Shown piece after piece: positions 1-8,444 of a stretch of DNA of 64,000 nucleotides. The position numbers were made by a program, and so were the translations under genes. Position 1 is the first letter of the stretch. Every line of letters starts with the position of its first letter. Source of the DNA: Endobacterium cereale (GTDB lineage: Bacteria > Pseudomonadota > Alphaproteobacteria > Rhizobiales > Rhizobiaceae); contig NZ_WIXI01000050.1 of the NCBI RefSeq assembly GCF_009617585.1, forward strand, positions 124,001 through 188,000, written 5' to 3'. The notes under the pieces are model-generated. The model saw only the letters and a list, made by a program, of their open reading frames with translations. It made no database searches and was not told where the DNA came from.

Positions 1-2
1 TG

Positions 3-701
3 GGCGAATACGCCAATAAGGACTACAAGAAGATCTTTATCATGGCGCCGAACTATCCGGCCGGCAAAGACTCGCTGACCGGCTTCAAGCGCTATTACAA
101 GGGTGAACTGGCAGCTGAAGTTTACACAAAGGTCGGCCAGGCCGATTATGCCGCCGAGATCGCCCAGATCCGCGCCTCTGGCGCAGACGCCGTGTTTGCC
201 TTCCTGCCGGGCGGTATGGGGATTTCCTTCATGAAACAATATGCCCAGTCAGGCGTCAAAACGCCGATCATGGGTCCGGGTTTCTCCTTCAGCCAGGACG
301 TTCTGCCGGCGATCGGCGATGCCGCGCTTGGCGTGAAAGCGTCCGGTCAGTGGGTGAAAGATCTCGACAACGAGGCCAACAAGAAATTCGTGCCGGCCTT
401 CCAGAAGGAATATGGCCGCCTGCCGTCGCTTTACGCTGTGCAGGCCTATGACGCCGCGCAGCTGATCCTGTCGGCCGCCTCCAAGGCAAGCGTAAAGGAC
501 ACCAAGGCCTTTGGTGAAGCGATGCAGGCCGCCGACATCCAGTCGCCGCGCGGAAAGTTCAAGTTCAATACCAACCTGCACCCGATCCAGGACATTTACG
601 TCACGGAAGTGGTGAAGGAAGACGGCCTGCTGACCAACAAGACGGTGTCGAAGATCTTCACCGATCACGGCGATGCCTATGCCAAAGACTGCAAGATGTA
701 A
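3..701 (+). CDS. Branched-chain amino acid/amide ABC transporter substrate-binding protein (5' truncated)
   Basis: Partial gene entering from the left edge; the frame is open from base 3, so the signal peptide and N-terminal lobe are missing. The remaining ~232 residues fit the C-terminal part of a LivJ/LivK-type (Peripla_BP_6) periplasmic binding protein: a GADAVFAFLPGG stretch, the hinge region with VQAYDAAQLI, and a final domain with SPRGKFKFN followed by IQDIYVTEVV. It is followed after 9 bases by a LivH-type permease and the rest of the importer, so it should deliver substrate to that complex. Family members bind branched-chain amino acids, amides, urea or aromatic acids; the ligand cannot be read from this fragment. 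Confidence 0.9.
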   Translation, partial: GEYANKDYKKIFIMAPNYPAGKDSLTGFKRYYKGELAAEVYTKVGQADYAAEIAQIRASGADAVFAFLPGGMGISFMKQYAQSGVKTPIMGPGFSFSQDVLPAIGDAALGVKASGQWVKDLDNEANKKFVPAFQKEYGRLPSLYAVQAYDAAQLILSAASKASVKDTKAFGEAMQAADIQSPRGKFKFNTNLHPIQDIYVTEVVKEDGLLTNKTVSKIFTDHGDAYAKDCKM

Positions 702-710
702 GGATTTTTG

Positions 711-1631
711 GTGATCCTGTCTCTTGCCCTCGAGCAGTTGCTTAATGGCCTGCAGCTCGGCGTCATGCTGTTTCTCATGGCGGCCGGGCTGACGCTGATC
801 TTCGGTGTCATGGGCCTAATCAATCTCGCCCATGGTTCGCTTTACATGGTCGGCGCATTCGCCTGCGCCGTCGTGGCCGCTGCCACGGGTTCGTTCTGGA
901 TCGGGCTGGCGGCCAGCCTCGTCTGCGCGGCTGCGGCCGGCGCGATCGTCGAGTTTCTGGTGATCCGACGGCTGTATGATCGCGACCATCTCGATCAGGT
1001 GCTGGCCACATTCGCGCTGATCCTGATTTTTTCCGAAGGCGCGCGCTGGGTGTTTGGCTCGTTCCCGCTCTATCTCGACATTCCGCCGCTTCTTTCCGGT
1101 GCGGTGCCACTGCCCGGCATCGAAGCCTATCCGCTTTATCGCCTCGCCATTATCGGGGTCGGTGCGCTGGTGGCCTTTGGCCTTTATCTGCTGATCTCGA
1201 AAACCCGCCTCGGCATGCGTATCCGTGCCGGTGAAAGCGACCGCGAAATGATCGCCGCCCTGGGTGTCGATATCCGCACGCTTTATACCGTCGTTTTCGC
1301 GCTCGGCTCTGCCTTGGCGGGGCTTGCCGGTGCTCTGGTCGGTGCGTTGCAATCGGTGCAGGTCGGCATGGGCGAGCCGGTGCTGATCCTCGCTTTCGTG
1401 GTCATCGTCATCGGCGGTATCGGCTCGATCAAGGGCGCGCTGGTAGGCGCGCTGATTGTTGGCCTCACCGATACGCTGGGGCGTTTTCTGCTGCCGTCTC
1501 TGCTTGGTCTGATCCTGCCGGCTTCGACGGCGGGTGCGGTTGGCGCATCGCTGGCGGCCATGCTGATCTATATCGTCATGGCGCTGGTTCTGGCGTTTCG
1601 GCCGCGCGGCCTTTTCCCGGCAAACGCATGA
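711..1631 (+). CDS. livH: Branched-chain amino acid-type ABC transporter permease (LivH family)
   Basis: Inner-membrane permease of the LivH family, about 306 residues with roughly eight hydrophobic segments. Family features include the N-terminal GLTLIFGVMGLINLAHGSLY stretch and the late GGIGSIKGALVGALIVG stretch. An in-frame TTG lies at 708, but the GTG at 711 sits six bases after AGGA and is the better start. It overlaps the next gene by four bases (ATGA), indicating translational coupling with livM. With livM it forms the channel of the importer whose binding protein and ATPases flank it. Family assignment is firm; substrate is unknown. Confidence 0.93.
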   Translation: MILSLALEQLLNGLQLGVMLFLMAAGLTLIFGVMGLINLAHGSLYMVGAFACAVVAAATGSFWIGLAASLVCAAAAGAIVEFLVIRRLYDRDHLDQVLATFALILIFSEGARWVFGSFPLYLDIPPLLSGAVPLPGIEAYPLYRLAIIGVGALVAFGLYLLISKTRLGMRIRAGESDREMIAALGVDIRTLYTVVFALGSALAGLAGALVGALQSVQVGMGEPVLILAFVVIVIGGIGSIKGALVGALIVGLTDTLGRFLLPSLLGLILPASTAGAVGASLAAMLIYIVMALVLAFRPRGLFPANA

Positions 1632-2614
1632 CCGGCATGAGCATGACCCGCGAAAACATCATCAATCTCGTGCTGGCGCTGCTGCTGCTGGTCGCGCCTG
1701 TCGCGGCCAGCCAGATGGGCCAGCCGTTCACCGTCACGCTTGCCACCCGTATTGCCGTTCTGGCACTGGCTGCTACCGGTCTCAATATCGCGCTCGGTCT
1801 CGGCGGTCTCGTGTCCTTCGGTCATGCCGTGTTTTTCGGAATCGGCGGCTATGCGGCGGGCATTCTGGCAAGCCACGTCTTTTCCGGCGAACCGATGATG
1901 TTCGGTTTCGAAGGCAGCAACCAGATGCCGGTGATCTGGATCTTTGCCGTCATCGCCTGCGGGCTGGCAGGCTTGGTCATCGGGGCGATCAGCCTTCGGA
2001 CATCCGGCGTCTATTTCATCATGATCACGCTCGCCTTTGCGCAGATGATCTATTATTTCGCCATTTCCTGGCCGGCCTATGGCGGCGAGGACGGGCTTTC
2101 CATTCTGGTGCGCAACCAGTTTCCGGGCATCAACACGATGCTGCCGCTGAGTTTCTTTCTGCTCTGCTACGGTGTGCTGATTGCCTGCATCGGCCTGTTC
2201 GCGCTTTTGCGAAGTTCGCGTTTCGGCGCGGCGTTGCAGGCGGCACGGCAGAACGAGGTGCGGGTCGCCTCCGTTGGTATCTCGCCCTATGGTATCAGGC
2301 TGGCGGCATTCGTCATCTCGGCGATGATGACCGGCCTTGCGGGTGCGCTTTATGCGGATCTGAACAAATTCGTCAGTCCCTCCATGTTGTCGTGGCACAT
2401 GTCCGGTGAACTGATCGTGTTGATCATTCTCGGCGGCACCGGCCGTCTGTTCGGACCTGTCGCGGGGGCGATGCTCTACGTCATTTTCGAGTTTGCACTC
2501 GGCGGCATCACCGAACGCTGGCAGCTCTTTCTCGGACTGATCCTGCTCGGCGTCGTGCTGTTTGCCCGTGGCGGGCTGATCGGGCTTCTGGCCGGAAAGG
2601 CGCGTCATGGCTGA
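1628..2614 (+). CDS. livM: Branched-chain amino acid-type ABC transporter permease (LivM family)
   Basis: Second permease subunit, 328 residues, very hydrophobic, with the LivM pattern: ATGLNIALGLGGLVSFGHAVF early, then LRTSGVYFIMITLAFAQM, and the late ILGGTGRLFGPVAGAML stretch. The start overlaps the livH stop and its own 3' end overlaps livG by eight bases, so all subunits are probably translated from one message. It would pair with LivH in the inner membrane. M1, M4 and M6 are all possible starts; M1 is chosen for the ATGA overlap. Confidence 0.92.
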   Translation: MTGMSMTRENIINLVLALLLLVAPVAASQMGQPFTVTLATRIAVLALAATGLNIALGLGGLVSFGHAVFFGIGGYAAGILASHVFSGEPMMFGFEGSNQMPVIWIFAVIACGLAGLVIGAISLRTSGVYFIMITLAFAQMIYYFAISWPAYGGEDGLSILVRNQFPGINTMLPLSFFLLCYGVLIACIGLFALLRSSRFGAALQAARQNEVRVASVGISPYGIRLAAFVISAMMTGLAGALYADLNKFVSPSMLSWHMSGELIVLIILGGTGRLFGPVAGAMLYVIFEFALGGITERWQLFLGLILLGVVLFARGGLIGLLAGKARHG

Positions 2615-3359
2615 TCGTCCGGTTCTGGAAATCACCGATCTCGTCAAAACTTTTGGCGCATTGCGGGCCACCGATGGCGTGACGCTCGACCTGCGTCCGG
2701 GCGAAATCCATGCGCTGATCGGCCCCAATGGCGCGGGCAAATCGACGTTGATCCACCAGATTTGCGGCACGGAAAAACAGGATAGCGGCACGATCCGTTT
2801 CGCCGGTCAGGATATCGGTCGTTTGGGTGTCGCCGAGCGGGCGCGGCTGGGGCTGGGGCGGACATTTCAGGTATCGTCGCTGGCGCCAGAGTTTTCCTCG
2901 CTGCGCAATGTCATGCTGGCGGTGCAGGCGAAGGCCGGATCCAGCTTTCGTTTCTTCAAACCCGTGATGCGTGACCGTGGGCTGATCGATCAGGCAATGG
3001 CCATATTGGAGCGCGTCGGGCTGGCCGGGCGTGCAAACATTCCTGCGGCGGAATTGTCGCATGGCGAACGTCGTCAGCTTGAAATCGCCATTGCGTTGGC
3101 ACTTGGGTCAAAGGCGTTTCTGCTCGATGAACCGATGGCGGGCATGGGGCCGGAAGGCTCGAAACGGTTGACCGGCTTTCTTCATATCCTTCGCCATGAA
3201 GCGCCGATCCTCTTGGTCGAACACGACATGGATGCGGTTTTTGCGCTCGCCGATCGCATCTCCGTGCTGGTTTATGGCCGCATCATCGCCACCGGCACGG
3301 TGGAGGAGATCCGCCGCGATCCTGCCGTGCGCACGGCCTATCTCGGAGATCATGCCTGA
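2607..3359 (+). CDS. livG: Branched-chain amino acid-type ABC transporter ATPase (LivG family)
   Basis: Cytoplasmic ATPase of 250 residues. Walker A GPNGAGKST lies near residue 39, the signature ELSHGERRQLEIA follows, and Walker B is KAFLLDEPMAGM with the switch histidine in LVEHDMD. The signature is LSHGE, as is common in LivG proteins, instead of LSGGQ. The gene overlaps livM upstream and shares a TGATG overlap with livF downstream. LivG and LivF form the ATPase heterodimer that powers the LivHM channel. Confidence 0.93.
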   Translation: MADRPVLEITDLVKTFGALRATDGVTLDLRPGEIHALIGPNGAGKSTLIHQICGTEKQDSGTIRFAGQDIGRLGVAERARLGLGRTFQVSSLAPEFSSLRNVMLAVQAKAGSSFRFFKPVMRDRGLIDQAMAILERVGLAGRANIPAAELSHGERRQLEIAIALALGSKAFLLDEPMAGMGPEGSKRLTGFLHILRHEAPILLVEHDMDAVFALADRISVLVYGRIIATGTVEEIRRDPAVRTAYLGDHA

Positions 3360-4042
3360 TGCTGCTCGAGGTTCAGGATATCACCACCTTCTACGGCAGC
3401 AGTCAGGCGCTTTATGGCGTCGATCTCACGGTGGCCGAAGGCGAGGTCGTGGCCCTGATGGGCCGCAACGGCATGGGCAAATCGACAACGATCAAGTCGA
3501 TCTGCAATCTGATGCCGCCGAAATCCGGTCGTATTTCCTTCAGCGGTCATTCAACCGAAAAACTGCCGCCGCACAGGGTTGCGCGGCTCGGGGTCGGCCT
3601 TGTGCCGGAAGGCCGGCGTTGTTTTGCGAACCTCACCGTGCATGAAAACCTCGTCGCCGCCGCGCGTCCGGGGGCATGGACGCTCAAGCGGGTCAATGAC
3701 CTGTTTCCGCGTCTCGATGAACGGCATGCGCAGATGGCGAAATCGCTGTCGGGTGGCGAGCAGCAGATGCTGGCCATCGGTCGGGCGTTGATGACCAATC
3801 CGCGCCTGCTGATCCTCGATGAGGCGACCGAAGGGCTGGCGCCGGTCATCCGTCAGGATATCTGGCGTGCAATCCGTTCGCTGAAGCAGGATGGCCTGTC
3901 GATCCTCGTGGTCGACAAGACGCTGTCGGAGCTGCTGCCGGTAGCGGATCGCTGCGTCATTCTCGAAAACGCTCGTAGTGTGTGGAATGGCCAGCCGGAT
4001 GCGCTGACATCCGACCTGCAGGATCGTTATCTCGGGATTTGA
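3359..4042 (+). CDS. livF: Branched-chain amino acid-type ABC transporter ATPase (LivF family)
   Basis: Second ATPase subunit, 227 residues. Walker A GRNGMGKST, signature KSLSGGEQQMLAIGRALM and Walker B RLLILDEATEGLAP are all visible. The usual switch region reads VVDKTLSE, so a lysine (K) stands where many ABC ATPases have His; that occurs in LivF-type subunits. The C-terminal ENARSVWNGQP segment is also typical. It is the last gene of the liv operon and starts at a TGATG overlap with livG. Confidence 0.93.
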   Translation: MLLEVQDITTFYGSSQALYGVDLTVAEGEVVALMGRNGMGKSTTIKSICNLMPPKSGRISFSGHSTEKLPPHRVARLGVGLVPEGRRCFANLTVHENLVAAARPGAWTLKRVNDLFPRLDERHAQMAKSLSGGEQQMLAIGRALMTNPRLLILDEATEGLAPVIRQDIWRAIRSLKQDGLSILVVDKTLSELLPVADRCVILENARSVWNGQPDALTSDLQDRYLGI

Positions 4043-4050
4043 TCTATTTC

Positions 4051-4076
4051 GGAACCAAGTTTTCCGCAGACATGTT
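4051..4076 (+). promoter_or_regulatory. Possible EcfG-type promoter (GGAAC-N17-TGTT)
   Basis: GGAAC at 4051-4055 and TGTT at 4073-4076, one mismatch from the EcfG consensus GGAAC-N16/17-CGTT. It ends about 30 bases before the start of the small gene at 4107, which otherwise has no visible promoter. Confidence 0.35.
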
Positions 4077-4106
4077 ATCCTCCTTCAAACGGCAGGAGGA
4101 CCCGTC

Positions 4107-4394
4107 ATGCAAGACCATACCGGAATGCAAGATCGAGAAGCCCGCAAGTTCGGCAGCAGTCAGCCGAATATCGCCCGCAGTTGTGGCACGGGTGAGCCAC
4201 ATCATTCAGCGGACCCCGCGATGGCGGATATGCGCCGTGCCAAGAAGGAATTCGACGGCGACCGGCCGGCGGGTCAGGTCAGCCATATCGTCGATGCCGG
4301 GGATTCCGGTGGTTATGTGACGCCTTACGAGATCGACACGGATGATGATCCGGCCGAGCGCGAGGCCCGGCGGTTGCGGGACGAGGCGGAGTAG
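4107..4394 (+). CDS. Small acidic hypothetical protein (95 aa)
   Basis: 95 residues, hydrophilic, no signal peptide or membrane segment, with an acidic C-terminus (EIDTDDDPAEREARRLRDE). A strong ribosome site GGAGG lies seven bases before the ATG, which supports a real gene. The middle contains Gly/Asp-rich VSHIVDAGDSGGYVTPYEID. I do not recognise the family. It sits alone between the liv operon and an intergenic repeat. A near-match EcfG promoter upstream suggests stress induction, as inference only. Confidence 0.7.
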   Translation: MQDHTGMQDREARKFGSSQPNIARSCGTGEPHHSADPAMADMRRAKKEFDGDRPAGQVSHIVDAGDSGGYVTPYEIDTDDDPAEREARRLRDEAE

Positions 4395-4464
4395 GGTTCG
4401 TTCAGGTGAGTGCTGCTTGTTTTACGCTGAAATCCGAGATTTTGTTGCGTGAATAGGCCTTAAC

Positions 4465-4580
4465 ATCCGTTATCCCGGCCTTGAGCCGGAATCCGGCAGT
4501 CACGCGTCTGCGCGACGAATGAGACCCTTTCAGCCCAAGGACTTGGGCTGGCTGGATTCCTGTGACAAGCACAGGAATGA
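4465..4580. repeat. Intergenic mosaic of short hairpins (rhizobial REP-like element)
   Basis: A noncoding stretch built from successive inverted repeats: CCGGCCTTGAGCCGG near 4475, CGCGTCTGCGCG near 4503, CAGCCCAAGG/ACTTGGGCTG at 4531-4550, and ATTCCTGTG/CACAGGAAT at 4556-4577. The element lies between convergent genes (4394 and 4634), where it could also end transcription from both sides. The style resembles abundant dispersed intergenic repeats of Agrobacterium and Rhizobium. Confidence 0.6.
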
Positions 4581-4633
4581 CGAAGGGAAGGGCCCGTGCG
4601 GCACTTCATAAACTGGTAACGGCGCGTTTCGCT

Positions 4634-5818
4634 TCAAGCCTTTTTCGCAGCAAGCCTTCCCGCCAGCGCCGCAATCCGCTCCATCGCGGTTGCCAGCACA
4701 TCTTCCGGCACGGTCAGCGAAATGCGCAGGAAACCGGCGGCCTGATCACCGAAGGACGTCCCCGGCATCACCGCCACCTTTTCCTCGCGCAACAATTCCC
4801 AGGCGAATTCCTCGCCGCCCAGACCGGTAGCCGTCACATCCAGCAGGATGAACATGCCGCCTTCCGGCAGCATCGGTTTGACCAGATTGCTGCCGGCAAA
4901 GCTTTTCGCGACGATTTCAGCGCGGCGGGCGTAGTTGCCGCGCATCACGTCGGCGGTGTCGAAATGTTTCGAGAGCGCCAGCGCCGTCATGTCGGAAATG
5001 AACGGTTGCACGCCAAAAAGCATGGTTTCGGAAACCGGCAGAACCTTTTCACAAAACTCTTCCGGGCCAGCCGCCCAGCCGCTGCGGAAACCCGGTGCGG
5101 CATGCGACTTGGAGATGGAAGAGACGGCGATGGTGCGGTCGGCCAGTTCCGGGATATCGAAGGGCGAAGCGAATTTGATGCCGTCGAAGATCAGTTCCTC
5201 GTACACTTCGTCCGAGACGATCCAGAGATCGTGCTTGCGGCAGACCTCGCCGATGGCGGCAATTTCGGCTTCGCTCAGCACGGCGCCGGTCGGGTTGTGT
5301 GGCGTGTTGAGCAGAAGCACGCGGGCTTCCGGCGTGATGGCGCGTTCGAGATCAGCGGCCTGCAGGTGGAATTTCTTCTCCGGGCGCAGCGGTACCGGGA
5401 TCATGTGGGCGCCGGTGGAGGCGATGACGCCTTCATAGGTCGCATAAAGCGGATCGCCGACCAGCACTCCGTCGCCGCGTTCAACGAGACCGGTCATGAC
5501 GCCGTAAAGCGCCGTCTGGGTGCCCGGGAAGCAGAGAAAATTGCGTTCGCTGACGCCAGCGCGGCGCTTCGAATATTTGTCCACCAGAGCCTTCAGCACG
5601 GCTGGTTCGCCACGGCCATTGGAATAACGGGTGCGGCCGGCATACATGGCGCGCGAGGCTTCATCGAGCAGTGCCTGATCTGGCGCGACATCCGGTTCGC
5701 CGATCGTCAGCTCGATAATGTCCTCGCCGGCTGCCTTCATGCGGCGTGCATTGGTGTGGAGAGCCCAGCGACCGGAGCCGAGATGGGCGAGGCGGTCGGT
5801 GATGGAGGCGTAACGCAT
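4634..5818 (-). CDS. PLP-dependent class I/II aminotransferase
   Basis: 394 residues of aminotransferase fold type I. Seen: substrate-side GEPDVAPDQ near the N-terminus, NTPHNPTGAV (Asn contacting PLP), SDEVYEELIF (Asp/Tyr pairing with the pyridine ring) and the Schiff-base lysine in SSISKSHAAPGFRSGW. Likely an aspartate/aromatic-type aminotransferase, exact substrate unknown. The open frame extends 59 codons upstream, but the ATG at 5818 overlaps the TetR stop (TGATG) and opens a typical N-terminus, MRYASITDRL. It is the third gene of a leftward operon with DDAH and TetR, hinting at a role in arginine-derivative or other amino acid breakdown. Confidence 0.9.
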   Translation of the reverse strand: MRYASITDRLAHLGSGRWALHTNARRMKAAGEDIIELTIGEPDVAPDQALLDEASRAMYAGRTRYSNGRGEPAVLKALVDKYSKRRAGVSERNFLCFPGTQTALYGVMTGLVERGDGVLVGDPLYATYEGVIASTGAHMIPVPLRPEKKFHLQAADLERAITPEARVLLLNTPHNPTGAVLSEAEIAAIGEVCRKHDLWIVSDEVYEELIFDGIKFASPFDIPELADRTIAVSSISKSHAAPGFRSGWAAGPEEFCEKVLPVSETMLFGVQPFISDMTALALSKHFDTADVMRGNYARRAEIVAKSFAGSNLVKPMLPEGGMFILLDVTATGLGGEEFAWELLREEKVAVMPGTSFGDQAAGFLRISLTVPEDVLATAMERIAALAGRLAAKKA

Positions 5819-6513
5819 CAAATGTCTTTCTCGGTTGGTGCGATCACCGGGTGGTTTTCTGTGCCCGGTGTGGTATGTTCTGATGGGGAAAGTTCGCCGG
5901 ATTTGAGGCCGAGCAGAGCTTCCACGGAGCGGAAGGCGAGGGCGGATAATTCCCCCTCGGCAAAAAGGTCGTTGGCCAAAGTCGCCTCCAGCCACAGCCC
6001 ATCCAGCAGGCCGGTGAGCGCGACGGTATGGTGGCGACAGCGGGGGATTTCTTGCGTGCGGCCGTTTTCCGTGAAGAAATCGCGCAGAAGATTTTCGAGC
6101 GCTGACAAGATCGCCGTATAGTGTTCGCGGTGAATGGCGGCAAACACCGGATCGTGCGGGATATGGCCGATAAAGGCCGCCCAGAGCGACAGCATGCGGG
6201 GGTCGGTGACGGTGGCGGAATGGTTGGCATCGATAAAACGGCCAAGCCGCCGTTTTGCCGTGCCGGTGCTGTTAGCGGCCTCGATGGAGCCGGAGGTCAT
6301 GGCCGCCATCATCTCGCGATAGGCGGCCTGCATCATCTGGTCCTTGCTTTCGAAATAATGCCGGATCAGCCCGCCGGTGACGCCGGCACGGGCCGCAATC
6401 TGGCGCACGGTGGCGCCCTGTATGCCGAATTCGGCAATACAGTCGAGCGTTGCGGCGATGAGATCCTCACGCCGCTCCGCTTCGCTTGCCCGGTGAAAGG
6501 TCCGTCGGCTCAA
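5818..6513 (-). CDS. TetR/AcrR family transcriptional regulator (BetI-like)
   Basis: 231 residues. The N-terminal DNA-binding helix-turn-helix is clear: AATLDCIAEFGIQGATVRQIAARAGVTGGLIRHYFESKDQM, residues ~20-62, close to the BetI subgroup. The C-terminal two thirds is the ligand-binding domain. The start is TTG, with AAGGAG five bases upstream overlapping the DDAH stop. Lying inside the DDAH-aminotransferase operon, it probably represses that operon in response to a pathway compound; this is inference from position. Confidence 0.88.
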   Translation of the reverse strand: MSRRTFHRASEAERREDLIAATLDCIAEFGIQGATVRQIAARAGVTGGLIRHYFESKDQMMQAAYREMMAAMTSGSIEAANSTGTAKRRLGRFIDANHSATVTDPRMLSLWAAFIGHIPHDPVFAAIHREHYTAILSALENLLRDFFTENGRTQEIPRCRHHTVALTGLLDGLWLEATLANDLFAEGELSALAFRSVEALLGLKSGELSPSEHTTPGTENHPVIAPTEKDI

Positions 6514-6522
6514 TGGGTCTCC

Positions 6523-7407
6523 TTAGGCGGGAGTCTTCTCCCTCAAGATCGGTCGGGTCAGGCAGGTCGGCCCGCCTTCGCAGGCGATGCACAATGCATC
6601 TGCCTCAAAGGTTTCCACTGTGCAACCATGCGCTTCCATCGCCGCCTTGGTGGCGGGAAAACCGCTGACCATGATGACATGGTTCGGCGTCACCGGCAAA
6701 ACGTTGAGGTTGAGGCCGTTGCTATCGGCAAAATCCGCTTCAGGCGCGTGGATCAGCGTGTAACCACGTTCGCGCAGCAGCATGTAGAAGGCAGCCGGCA
6801 TCAGCGGCGCATGCACCAGCGCCAGTTTCGGGGCAAGCGGGCTCATCACCGACATCAGGTGCAGGCAGGCTTCCTCACCTTGCCAAAGCGGCAGGTCGAA
6901 ACCGAGAACGGTGACGCCGATGGCCCCAAGGATCGCCTGCATCTGTTCGATGCCGGCCTGATTGGAGCGCACGCCGCGGCCGATGGCCAGCGTCTCGTGA
7001 TCCACCCAGATGCAATCGCCACCCTCCACCGTACCCGGCGCTTCGATGCGGCCAAGGATCGGGATGCCGGCATCGCGATAGGTCTTTTCGTGCAGGTCCG
7101 GTTCGGCTGATCGCAGCGGCTTGCCCATGCGCAGGATCACGGCGCCCTTGTCGGTCATCAGGGAGGGATCGTGGGTGAACATTGAATCTGCGAGACCGTC
7201 GCCGTCATCCTCGATCCACAGAACCTCGGCGCCGGACTTTTCCACAAGGTTTACAAACACCTTGTGCTGCTCGATGGCCTTGGATGCATCAAAGGTCGGG
7301 CCGTAGTGCCACTTTGCCGCGTCGGCGGCGAGAAGGCTCTTTCCCGGTCGACGCATGACGACCCGCAAAAGCCGCTCCGACATGGCCTGGCAACCGTAAT
7401 CACTCAT
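6523..7407 (-). CDS. Dimethylarginine dimethylaminohydrolase-type amidinohydrolase
   Basis: 294 residues, matching the DDAH/arginine deiminase superfamily. Enzymes of this family hydrolyse N-methylated arginines to citrulline plus (di)methylamine. Catalytic features visible: FTHDPSLM near residue 77, the EGGDCIW motif at 128-134, His183 in ACLHLMSV and the nucleophile Cys282 in GGPTCLTRP. Start ATG at 7407 has AGGGG eight bases upstream; a later ATG (7383) is possible. First gene of the leftward operon; an arginine-type importer lies divergently next door. Close paralogues use other guanidino compounds, so the substrate is not certain. Confidence 0.85.
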   Translation of the reverse strand: MSDYGCQAMSERLLRVVMRRPGKSLLAADAAKWHYGPTFDASKAIEQHKVFVNLVEKSGAEVLWIEDDGDGLADSMFTHDPSLMTDKGAVILRMGKPLRSAEPDLHEKTYRDAGIPILGRIEAPGTVEGGDCIWVDHETLAIGRGVRSNQAGIEQMQAILGAIGVTVLGFDLPLWQGEEACLHLMSVMSPLAPKLALVHAPLMPAAFYMLLRERGYTLIHAPEADFADSNGLNLNVLPVTPNHVIMVSGFPATKAAMEAHGCTVETFEADALCIACEGGPTCLTRPILREKTPA

Positions 7408-7630
7408 CTAATAACCCCTAGAAATGTGTGGGTGGATCATCTGTGGATAGCGCGGAAGCCCTGCCGGGCCCTGCCTAAAGCTTATTATACGCTTGAGTAA
7501 TTTTTGGACAAGTGCAAAACTTGCATCAAAATCGGGCTGCAATTCCAGCAGGTAGTCCAGTGATATGCGCTGGGGGAACAAGTCAAAACAGCAGATCGGG
7601 CACAAGATAAGCCCGGCGGTGACGGTGTGA
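7408..7630. promoter_or_regulatory. Divergent promoter region between DDAH operon and amino acid importer
   Basis: Noncoding 223 bases between divergent starts. It is locally AT-rich around 7480-7530 and should carry promoters in both directions; no operator could be assigned by eye. Confidence 0.5.
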
Positions 7631-8404
7631 ATGAGTGATACGGCGCAAGCCATTGAGGTCAAAGACCTCCACAAGCGGTTTGGCCCGCTTGAGGTTCTGA
7701 AGGGTGTATCCCTGACGGCCAATCAGGGTGATGTGATCGCCATTATCGGCGGTTCGGGTTCCGGCAAGTCGACGCTCCTGCGTTGTATCAACATGCTGGA
7801 ATTGCCGAGCGCGGGTTCGGTCACGGTCCATGGCGAAGAAATCCAGATGAAGCCCGACGGTGACGGCGGCCTGATGCCGGCCAACCGCCGACAGGTTCAG
7901 CGCATCCGCAGCCAGCTTGGCATGGTGTTCCAGAGCTTCAATCTCTGGCAGCACATGACCGTTCTCCAGAACGTCATCGAAGTGCCGGTGCATGTGCTGA
8001 AGCAGCCGCGCGACGAGGCGATTGCCGTGGCCGAGACGTTGCTCAAGCGTGTCGGGCTTTACGAGAAGCGCAATGCCTATCCGGCCTTCATGTCCGGCGG
8101 CCAGCAGCAACGTGCTGCGATCGCGCGTGCGCTTGCCATCCAGCCGCTGGTGATGCTGTTCGATGAGCCCACTTCGGCGCTCGACCCGGAACTGGTGGGC
8201 GAAGTCCTTACCGTCATCGGCGATCTGGCGCGCGAAAAGCGCACGATGATCCTCGTTACCCATGAAATGAAATTTGCCCGCCAGGTGGCGAGCCATGTGG
8301 TCTTCCTGCATGGCGGCGTCATCGAGGAACAGGGACCGCCACAGGCGATTTTCGAAAATCCGCAATCGGAGCGGCTGAAGAAATTCATCAGCTCCATTCA
8401 TTGA
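7631..8404 (+). CDS. Polar amino acid ABC transporter ATPase (HisP/OccP-like)
   Basis: 257-residue ATPase: Walker A GGSGSGKST, Q-loop MVFQSFNLWQHMTVLQNV, signature FMSGGQQQRAAIARAL, Walker B VMLFDEPTSALDPELVGEVL and switch His in LVTHEM. The NLWQHMTVL pattern is typical of histidine/lysine/arginine/ornithine or octopine importers (HisP, OccP). First gene of a four-gene rightward operon with binding protein and two permeases. It lies divergent from DDAH, so arginine or methylarginine are attractive but unproven ligands. No strong ribosome site precedes its ATG. Confidence 0.93.
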   Translation: MSDTAQAIEVKDLHKRFGPLEVLKGVSLTANQGDVIAIIGGSGSGKSTLLRCINMLELPSAGSVTVHGEEIQMKPDGDGGLMPANRRQVQRIRSQLGMVFQSFNLWQHMTVLQNVIEVPVHVLKQPRDEAIAVAETLLKRVGLYEKRNAYPAFMSGGQQQRAAIARALAIQPLVMLFDEPTSALDPELVGEVLTVIGDLAREKRTMILVTHEMKFARQVASHVVFLHGGVIEEQGPPQAIFENPQSERLKKFISSIH

Positions 8405-8444
8405 AGCACCAAAAAACCTGCCATTGCAAAAAAGGGGACGAACC

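Noticed and set aside
1568..2791. Long leftward open frame opposite livM/livG
   Set aside because: Antisense to well-supported genes, Arg/Gln/His-rich composition typical of high-GC shadow frames, no domain.
4562..6121. 519-codon rightward frame opposite the aminotransferase
   Set aside because: Opposite strand encodes a complete aminotransferase with catalytic motifs.
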